Shown here piece by piece: positions 1 to 4,383 of a stretch of DNA of 6,060 bases. The DNA is from JBHPHA01 sp042569905 (GTDB lineage Bacteria; Patescibacteriota; Minisyncoccia; Moranbacterales; UBA9337), in the NCBI GenBank assembly GCA_042569905.1, contig JBHPHA010000037.1, forward strand, positions 1-6,060, read 5' to 3'. Position numbers and translations under genes: made by a program. A model generated the notes under the pieces. It was not told the DNA's origin and did no database searches. It worked only from the letters and a program-made list of their open reading frames with translations. Numbering within the stretch: position 1 is the first letter of the stretch; the number at the start of each line of letters is the position of its first letter.

Positions 1-51
1 GAAGAATTTATGGAAAATATCGGAACAGGATTTAATGATTGGGTTCGGAGT
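1..51 (+). repeat. Terminal direct repeat, left copy
   Basis: Identical base for base to 6010-6060, and running exactly to both window edges at an offset of 6,009 bp. Both copies encode EEFMENIGTGFNDWVRS in the propeller reading frame. Confidence 0.9.
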
Positions 52-165
52 ATTATTCAAGATAAAAAAGGAAATATTCTCATTGGAGGGGATTTTACCG
101 AGTTCAATGGACACTCAGTCAAGCGCTTTGTCTGCCTCAATCCTGAGGGAACCGTTGGTGATTAG
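1..165 (+). CDS. Delta-60 repeat beta-propeller protein, C-terminal part (gene A, 5' end outside window)
   Basis: The open frame runs from the first base to TAG at 163-165 and encodes 54 residues. They are the end of one repeat (EEFMENIGTGF) and most of another: NDWVRSIIQ, then ILIGGDFTEFNG, then FVCLNPEGTVGD. The GG-F-FNG core, the CLNP-GT strand and the IGTGF end match the delta-60 (DUF5122) propeller repeat and the blades of the complete gene at 4384-5628. The protein has no recognised enzymatic role; propellers of this kind usually bind proteins or ligands. The C-terminus GTVGD differs from the DDDIPF end of gene B. The frame stays open for 16 codons beyond the TAG (see the tail feature). 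The first 51 bases are identical to the last 51 of the window, in the same frame as gene C. Family assignment is firm; how much of the protein is missing is unknown. Confidence 0.85.
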   Translation, partial: EEFMENIGTGFNDWVRSIIQDKKGNILIGGDFTEFNGHSVKRFVCLNPEGTVGD

Positions 166-216
166 AAATCTAGCAAAGTCGCGATAGATAAAGATGACTT
201 TGAAGTTCCTTTTTAA
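166..216 (+). pseudogene. In-frame tail after the gene A stop, resembling a propeller C-terminus
   Basis: After the TAG at 163 the same frame continues for 16 sense codons and ends DDFEVPF with TAA at 214-216. The intact gene B ends DDDIPF-TAA, with the identical CCTTTTTAA at its stop, and the same GAAGTTCCTTTTTAA string recurs at 4225-4239. I read this as the original C-terminus of a propeller gene now lying behind a stop codon, either by nonsense mutation or by recombination between two 3'-end types. It could also be plain intergenic sequence conserved by duplication. Confidence 0.5.
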
Positions 217-228
217 GCATCAGTGCAT

Positions 229-260
229 AACCACTTACTAAAATTAGTAAGTGGTTATTT
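229..260 (+). terminator. Rho-independent terminator of gene A (copy 1)
   Basis: AACCACTTACTAA and TTAGTAAGTGGTT form a perfect 13-bp inverted repeat with two bases between them; in practice this is a 12-bp stem with a 4-nt loop. The hairpin spans 229-256 and is followed by ATTT, a weaker T tract than in copies 2 and 3. It lies 13 nt after the TAA at 216 and recurs at 4253 and 5642. Confidence 0.8.
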
Positions 261-262
261 GC

Positions 263-292
263 TTGACAAAATAGCGTTTTGTATGCTATTAT
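263..292 (+). promoter_or_regulatory. Sigma70-type promoter of the five-gene operon
   Basis: TTGACA (263-268) is a perfect -35, and TATTAT (287-292) is a good -10 after an 18-bp spacer. The expected start is near 299, giving a leader of about 105 nt before the ATG at 405. The -35 begins 7 nt after the terminator hairpin, exactly as in the two propeller promoters, but the sequence from the spacer onward is different. Confidence 0.75.
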
Positions 293-316
293 GATCTGTC
301 AGAGTGTTTTTTGATT

Positions 317-338
317 AAGTACATTTTGATTGGTACTT
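317..338. promoter_or_regulatory. Inverted repeat in the operon leader (possible operator)
   Basis: AAGTAC (317-322) and GTACTT (333-338) are perfect 6-bp inverted arms around a 10-bp spacer. The site lies about 20-40 nt downstream of the predicted transcription start. It would suit a dimeric repressor; as an RNA hairpin it would be weak. No regulator gene is present in the window. Short arms like these can occur by chance in AT-rich DNA. Confidence 0.3.
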
Positions 339-404
339 TTAAAATAAAATAGATAATTCAGGGCAAGATATTTTTTGTTCAAACTCTAGTAGAGGAGAAT
401 TGAG

Positions 405-1115
405 ATGGATGAGAGAATGATTGAATTATGGAAGCGTGAAGTTGGAAGGGTGCTTAAACCAGATCAGGATTATTTTATTATTACGGATGGTGAGTCTGTA
501 TTAGGTTCGCAGTATCAAATATTAGGGAGCGTGTTTGCTTTTTCTGAGTATTCTACAGCATTGATGGAGGCGGAAAAACTCGAGGTTAAAGTTGAAAAAG
601 TTTCCGTAGATGATTTGATTGAAAGATATGCGGGTAAGTTTGATTTTATTGAGCTGGACCCAGATTTTTCAGACGATGATTCAGATGATGATTCAGGCGA
701 AGATGCTTCTGGAGATGCCATAGACGATTCAATAGATGAATCCAAGTGCTCTGGTCAAAATGTCGATTTAAACAGAATAATTGAGTTGTTTGACAGCAGA
801 CTATCTGAGAAGTTGATTCAAATTGATGAGAGGATGGCACAAATCGAGGAGGATATCCCGCGTATTTCAGCTGAGTATGTCGAAAAGGCTTTTTTAGGTG
901 TCAAAAAGAAACTCGCAAGTATGCTCAAGAAGCAAGCTAAGTCACAAAAAGATTTTGACGTTTCGCTTGAAAAAATGAGGCAAGAGTTTGAATCCAATCT
1001 GAATGACTACCTAGCTGAGTCCACTCTGGGAATAAAGGAGTCTGTAAAGAAAGGGGTCAGTGAATATTTTAGTCAAAAAAGAGTAAGGGGAAGTGGAAAA
1101 GGAATTCAATTTTAA
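405..1115 (+). CDS. Unrecognised acidic, coiled-coil protein (first gene of the operon)
   Basis: I do not recognise this 236-residue protein. Residues 1-85 look globular alpha/beta (DYFIITDGES, then FAFSEYSTALMEAEKLE, then VSVDDLIERYAGKFDFIELDPD). The FAFSE...A...L...V-DL pattern faintly recalls the small cyanobacterial DUF3110 domain, but I would not assign it. Residues 86-113 are a highly acidic Asp/Ser linker built partly on an SDDD repeat. Residues about 120-225 are charged, heptad-like helix with few prolines, probably coiled coil. The tail, KRVRGSGKGIQF, is basic. There is no signal peptide or membrane segment, so it is probably cytoplasmic. The start is set by AGGAG at 393-397, seven bases before the ATG. 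The stop codon is 12 nt before the next ATG, whose ribosome site overlaps this stop. The context suggests an adaptor or substrate-binding partner of the AAA+ protein at the operon's end; that is inference. Confidence 0.85.
   Translation: MDERMIELWKREVGRVLKPDQDYFIITDGESVLGSQYQILGSVFAFSEYSTALMEAEKLEVKVEKVSVDDLIERYAGKFDFIELDPDFSDDDSDDDSGEDASGDAIDDSIDESKCSGQNVDLNRIIELFDSRLSEKLIQIDERMAQIEEDIPRISAEYVEKAFLGVKKKLASMLKKQAKSQKDFDVSLEKMRQEFESNLNDYLAESTLGIKESVKKGVSEYFSQKRVRGSGKGIQF
669..704 (+). repeat. In-frame 12-bp tandem repeat, three copies (SDDD/SDDD/SGED)
   Basis: TCAGACGATGAT, TCAGATGATGAT and TCAGGCGAAGAT lie head to tail, in frame with the gene at 405, and encode residues 89-100. The copies are imperfect. 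Because the unit is four codons, gain or loss of a copy would lengthen or shorten the acidic linker without a frameshift. Confidence 0.8.
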
Positions 1116-1127
1116 GGGGGATTTAAG

Positions 1128-1577
1128 ATGTCTCATGTTAGCAAGTGTTCTGTGAAAAGTTTTGATAATGTTCGCCCGGAAGTTTTGAGAGAGGCAATAA
1201 AAATTGCTGCCAAGCTTCTAAATTTTAATGGTGTTAAGATTACTGATTATGTACTTGACTGGGATGGTTGTCATCAAAGGTCGCTTGAAGGCATTGAGAT
1301 TATCTGTGCCCTGGATGCTTTTTCGTCAGCTAGTTCTGGTGAGTTTCCCGGAATGGGGTTAGGAGTTGATAAGCATGGAAAGCTGGTAATTATTGGTGAT
1401 TTTTATCATCAACGTCAGCAGGATTATAGAGATAAACTTCGAAAAAAACTGGAAAAAGTGCTGGGATCTGCTTGTTCAATGATCGCCTGTAAGATTGCGG
1501 CTCAAAGAAAGGGTATGAGTGTTGTTATTAAGGTGGACTCTAAAAACAAGAGATTAAATCTCGTAGCGGCGAAATAG
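1128..1577 (+). CDS. DUF1257 / Ycf35-like protein
   Basis: This 149-residue protein has the DUF1257 hallmarks. It begins MSHVSK, where the family has MSHFS. The centre is G-GLGVDKHGKLVIIGDFYHQRQ (residues 75-97), matching the family's pattern of a glycine-rich turn, a VD-DGKL strand and a D-Y position. A helix-rich end with VVIKVDSKNKRLNLVAAK follows. The family is conserved in cyanobacteria and in some plastids as Ycf35; its biochemical role is unknown to me. Residues 20-33 are an alpha helix by composition. Cysteines at 7, 48, 60, 116 and 121 form no recognisable metal motif. There is no signal peptide. AAGGGGG (1114-1120) sits seven bases before the ATG. The next gene starts 5 nt after the stop. 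DUF1257 next to DUF2997 is an arrangement I recall from other bacteria, which supports both calls. Confidence 0.8.
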   Translation: MSHVSKCSVKSFDNVRPEVLREAIKIAAKLLNFNGVKITDYVLDWDGCHQRSLEGIEIICALDAFSSASSGEFPGMGLGVDKHGKLVIIGDFYHQRQQDYRDKLRKKLEKVLGSACSMIACKIAAQRKGMSVVIKVDSKNKRLNLVAAK

Positions 1578-1582
1578 GTGAT

Positions 1583-1813
1583 ATGATGAGCGATAAAGGT
1601 TTGGTTATGACAGTTGATGCAGATGGAAAAATGCAAATGGAAATGATTGGATATTCAGGAAATGAATGCCTTTTGGATGCCGGTGAAATTGCTGAGGACA
1701 TGAAGCTACTTGGAGTTGAAATCGGTATTGATGATATCAAAATGAAAAAGAATACTGAGGTGTCATCAGTAAATTCCGTGTGCAGTACTCAGGAGGTTAG
1801 GCATAATGAATGA
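1583..1813 (+). CDS. DUF2997 small protein
   Basis: This 76-residue protein carries the short DUF2997 pattern: a strand ending DADGKMQMEMIGYSGNECLLDAGEIAED (residues 12-39), in which DG, the G-x-x-G turn and one cysteine (Cys29) followed by a helix are the typical positions. The family has no known biochemistry. Two adjacent ATGs (1583 and 1586) are possible. The weak AGGTG at 1576-1580 is five bases from the second, so MSDKG may be the true start. Residues after about 56 are polar and probably disordered, ending EVRHNE. The last 8 nt overlap the radical-SAM gene, and that gene's AGGAGG lies inside this frame, so the two are probably translationally coupled. This points to a partner or substrate role for the small protein. 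Confidence 0.75.
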   Translation: MMSDKGLVMTVDADGKMQMEMIGYSGNECLLDAGEIAEDMKLLGVEIGIDDIKMKKNTEVSSVNSVCSTQEVRHNE

Positions 1814-2366
1814 GTTGAATGTTCATAATGTGATGCCGATTTCTTATGTAAATGGTCCTGGAAAAAGATTTGTGATCTGGACTCAAGGCTGTCCTCGCTC
1901 TTGTGCTGGTTGCTTTAATCCTGATTCCCAGTCTTTTATAAAAAAGGAAATTATTTCTGTAGATGAACTCTACGAAAAAATTATTTCTGTGGATGGAATT
2001 GAAGGAGCGACTATATCTGGAGGAGAGCCTTTTAGTCAAGCATGCGCTTTATCTCTTTTGATGAGGAAGGTTCATGATAGAGGTCTTTCAGTCATTTGCT
2101 ATACGGGGTATGAATTGGAGGAAATTAAATGCGCTGGTAGCAGTGAGTGGAATCTTTTGTTAAATCAGATAGATTTACTCATAGATGGCCCGTTCGTTAA
2201 TAGTGAGAAGTGTTTGGAGTCCATGAGGGGTTCATCCAATCAGCGCTTGCATTTTCTTTCGGATAGAATTGATTCAAGTGTGATACTTAATGCTTCTCGA
2301 TCTTTTGAAATAACAATTGATTGTGAGGGATCTATTACTCAAACAGGATTTCCCGATGTTATATAG
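1806..2366 (+). CDS. Radical-SAM protein, NrdG/activase-like (4Fe-4S single-cluster domain)
   Basis: This 186-residue protein has the radical-SAM signature C29-PRS-C33-AG-C36 (CX3CX2C), which ligates the [4Fe-4S] cluster that cleaves S-adenosylmethionine. Further family marks are SGGEPF at 71-76 (SAM contact), ICYTGY at 97-102, IDLLIDGPF at 122-130 and RGSSNQRLHFL at 141-151. This set, and the short length, match NrdG-like activases and the related 4Fe-4S single-cluster proteins. Classic NrdG and PflA place a radical on a glycine of a large partner enzyme, but no glycyl-radical enzyme is encoded here. The first residues (NVHNVMPISYVNGPGKRFVIWTQGC) are also typical. AGGAGG (1791-1796) is nine bases before the ATG; the start overlaps the upstream gene by 8 nt, and the AAA+ gene begins 20 nt after the stop. 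The enzyme class is firm; the substrate is unknown. It could act on the DUF2997 or DUF1257 protein. Confidence 0.88.
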   Translation: MNELNVHNVMPISYVNGPGKRFVIWTQGCPRSCAGCFNPDSQSFIKKEIISVDELYEKIISVDGIEGATISGGEPFSQACALSLLMRKVHDRGLSVICYTGYELEEIKCAGSSEWNLLLNQIDLLIDGPFVNSEKCLESMRGSSNQRLHFLSDRIDSSVILNASRSFEITIDCEGSITQTGFPDVI

Positions 2367-2386
2367 GATGAAAATGGAGGTGTCAG

Positions 2387-4156
2387 ATGAGTTTTAATGA
2401 AGTAACCGCACATAAGTGGTTTGAGTATTTCGTGAGCATGCATAATGCTGAAGTGGGGCAAGTGTTTCTTATTAAGGGAAATACAGCCGACCTTTTTCCT
2501 TATAAAGATGAGTACATAACCTTGCGTGAGCTTTGGGCAAGGAACACTCTTGGGAGAAAAGTGGGTTCTGTCTGGGATATTTCCGGAGGATTTTCTTTTT
2601 CAGATGAGATGACTGGATTTGAGTCTGCTGATTTAAGAATGAGGGATGTACTAACCACGATTGCCAATAGTCATTCAAGTGATGATAGTGAAGGCATTTT
2701 TGCTCAAGCTATTGAAGAGTCAGGTAAAGTAGGTGGATTACCAACTGATCCTCAGAAAGTTTTCAGGATCCTTGAGGAGTTATTGTCTAGCGGTAAGCCT
2801 GATGACAAAGTAGCAGCTATAGCGATTGATTACATTGAGTCAATCGCTTCCGAGGGTGATTATAAATCACCACTTGTAGTGGCTCTACAGCGCTGGGCAG
2901 GACTTAATAGCCCTCTTTTAGGAACAGGTAATTCAGTTATTCTCATTGAGGCGAATAGCGGATGTACTAGTTCAATATTGAGTGGTGGGGATAGTCCCGT
3001 TATTTCAATACATATTCCTAGGCCAAATCGTGATGAACTGGTGCATTTCATCGAATGTTCATTTCGTAGTGATAAGATTAAGTTCGCAGATAATTTGGAT
3101 GTTTTGACTTTGGCCAATCTTTCAACAGGGCTACGGTGCAGGGATTTGGATGACATTTTCTTGTTTGCATCTGTAAATGAGATGTGTGTTTCGGAGGACT
3201 TGATTTGGAATAAAAAAAGAGAACTTATCGAAGCACAAACTGGAGGAATACTTAAGGTAGTTCGTCCTAAACACGGATTGGATTCTATTGGCGGGATGGA
3301 ATATATTAAAGTTCCGTTAAGGAGGCAGATTAAGAAGCTGAAAACTGGAGACATAACAACGAATAAAGCTATTATGCTTATGGGTCCTCCTGGTACTGGA
3401 AAAACAATGATTGCGGAGGCTTTGGCCAGAGAAAGTGGGGTGAACTTTGTTATTATGCAAAATGTGCTTGATAAATATGTTGGAGAATCGGACAAGAGGT
3501 TGAATTTGGCTCTTGAAATTGCTGTCGCTATGTCTCCTACGATTATGTTTATGGATGAGGCAGCTGAGTCAATTGGGAATAGTGATGGGCATAGTGGTGA
3601 CTCGGGAGTCTCGGATCGTATTCGAGGAAAGCTTCAGAATGTGATTGGTGATGATTCTTTGCGAGGAAGATTGTTTTTTATACTCGCAACTAATTATCCA
3701 GAAAGACTTTCTGGTCCTATGCTGCGAAGGATGGATAAGCGCGTAGCTGTTCTCCCTGAAGACTCTAGTCAGGATAAGATTTTCAAATCAATCTGTGATG
3801 AGTACGGAGTTAATTGCGAAGGATTTGATTTCTCTGTTTTTCATGGGCAATTAAAGGGGTGGACTGGTTCAGAGATTAAGGACATTGTTTTAAATGCTAT
3901 GGAATTTGCGGAGGAAGATAGCAAGTCGGAAGCTGCTGTGGATTACATTACAGTAGCTCTGAGTGATTTCATTCGCTCAAGAAAAGAGGAAGAATTTCAG
4001 AGAATGACTGCGATGGCGATTAAATTTTCCAATAGCAAAAGACTTATTCCTGAAGGTTATCGTGATCAGATAAAGTCAATGTCTGTAGTTGCGGAGGATG
4101 AAATGAAAAAAGATAAAGCATCCGCAGGAAGACGGAAAGGTAAGATTGAATTCTGA
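2387..4156 (+). CDS. Ycf46-like AAA+ ATPase
   Basis: This 589-residue protein has a C-terminal AAA+ module from about residue 290. It shows DSIGG (299-303), Walker A GPPGTGKT (333-340), pore-loop-like KYVGES (363-368), Walker B IMFMDE (386-391), sensor 1 ATN (434-436), arginines 447/448/452 in the arginine-finger region, and GWTGSEI (491-497) as sensor 2. The N-terminal half (FLIKGNTADLF at 27-37; DISGGFSF at 64-71; HIPRPNRDEL at 209-218; LANLSTGL at 242-249) looks like a degenerate ATPase without Walker motifs, followed by the KKRELIE helix. This is the Ycf46 layout known from cyanobacteria and plastids. Walker B is followed by AA rather than the usual hydrophobic-acidic residues. The protein ends in a basic tail and IEF. 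GGAGG (2376-2380) fixes the ATG. It is the last operon gene and probably remodels or unfolds a partner; pore loop 1 supports this, but the client is unknown. Confidence 0.88.
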   Translation: MSFNEVTAHKWFEYFVSMHNAEVGQVFLIKGNTADLFPYKDEYITLRELWARNTLGRKVGSVWDISGGFSFSDEMTGFESADLRMRDVLTTIANSHSSDDSEGIFAQAIEESGKVGGLPTDPQKVFRILEELLSSGKPDDKVAAIAIDYIESIASEGDYKSPLVVALQRWAGLNSPLLGTGNSVILIEANSGCTSSILSGGDSPVISIHIPRPNRDELVHFIECSFRSDKIKFADNLDVLTLANLSTGLRCRDLDDIFLFASVNEMCVSEDLIWNKKRELIEAQTGGILKVVRPKHGLDSIGGMEYIKVPLRRQIKKLKTGDITTNKAIMLMGPPGTGKTMIAEALARESGVNFVIMQNVLDKYVGESDKRLNLALEIAVAMSPTIMFMDEAAESIGNSDGHSGDSGVSDRIRGKLQNVIGDDSLRGRLFFILATNYPERLSGPMLRRMDKRVAVLPEDSSQDKIFKSICDEYGVNCEGFDFSVFHGQLKGWTGSEIKDIVLNAMEFAEEDSKSEAAVDYITVALSDFIRSRKEEEFQRMTAMAIKFSNSKRLIPEGYRDQIKSMSVVAEDEMKKDKASAGRRKGKIEF

Positions 4157-4240
4157 ATATTTGATTCACCTTAATCCCGATGGAACTGTTGGTGATTAAA
4201 AACCTAAGGAAAAAAATTGATTGCGAAGTTCCTTTTTAAA
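4157..4240 (+). pseudogene. 3' remnant of a delta-60 propeller gene
   Basis: Directly after the AAA+ stop the frame at 4158-4199 reads YLIHLNPDGTVGD-stop, matching the end of gene A (LNPEGTVGD-stop) except for TAA in place of TAG. GAAGTTCCTTTTTAA then follows at 4225-4239, as at the end of the gene A tail, but here it is out of frame with the preceding stop. There is no start, no ribosome site and no upstream blades. It is best read as the surviving 3' end of a propeller gene whose body was replaced by the operon. Confidence 0.75.
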
Positions 4241-4252
4241 TATCATTAATAT

Positions 4253-4284
4253 AACCACTTACTAAAATTAGTAAGTGGTTTTTT
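4253..4284 (+). terminator. Rho-independent terminator of the five-gene operon (copy 2)
   Basis: The hairpin 4253-4280 is identical to copy 1 (12-13 bp stem), and a run of six T's begins in the last stem bases and reaches 4284. It lies about 97 nt after the AAA+ stop and is the only terminator for the operon, so the operon borrows the terminator of the propeller array. Confidence 0.85.
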
Positions 4285-4286
4285 GC

Positions 4287-4315
4287 TTGACTGGAAAGTC
4301 TTTTTGAATTAATAT
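4287..4315 (+). promoter_or_regulatory. Sigma70-type promoter of propeller gene B
   Basis: TTGACT (4287-4292), a 17-bp spacer, and TAATAT (4310-4315). The expected start is near 4322. The promoter is identical to that of gene C and begins 7 nt after the terminator stem. Confidence 0.8.
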
Positions 4316-4321
4316 GAAATG

Positions 4322-4336
4322 TCAATGATATATTGA
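4322..4336. promoter_or_regulatory. Inverted repeat at the predicted transcription start of gene B
   Basis: TCAAT-GATAT-ATTGA has perfect 5-bp arms around 5 bp and sits on the predicted +1. It could be a repressor operator. The copy before gene C is identical, but the whole region is a recent duplication, so this conservation is not independent evidence. Confidence 0.3.
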
Positions 4337-4383
4337 TTAATAGAACTTTAACAAGTGAATATATATGCAAAAGGAGATTGGAA

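Noticed and set aside
229..256. Integron-style attC recombination site, given a hairpin between cassette-like genes
   Set aside because: The hairpin is a perfect short stem followed by T's, and its ends do not fit the RYYYAAC / GTTRRRY core sites. No integrase gene is present. A terminator explains it.
515..745. Serine-rich minus-strand frame opposite the acidic linker
   Set aside because: Antisense reading of GAT/TCA codons gives Ser-rich sequence automatically; it has no start signals.
1640..1680. GYSG in the DUF2997 protein as a glycyl-radical site like the RVxGY motif
   Set aside because: The arginine and valine of the motif are missing and glycyl-radical domains are longer; the residues are better explained as the normal DUF2997 turn.
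2860..3495. 211-codon minus-strand frame opposite the AAA+ gene
   Set aside because: It lies wholly inside the well-supported AAA+ frame, has no ribosome site or promoter that I can see, and its translation resembles no family.
4333..4383. TTG start at 4333 giving a longer propeller protein
   Set aside because: No ribosome site precedes it and it lies about 11 nt after the predicted transcription start. The ATG at 4384 has AAGGAG at ideal spacing and the same ATG is used in gene C.
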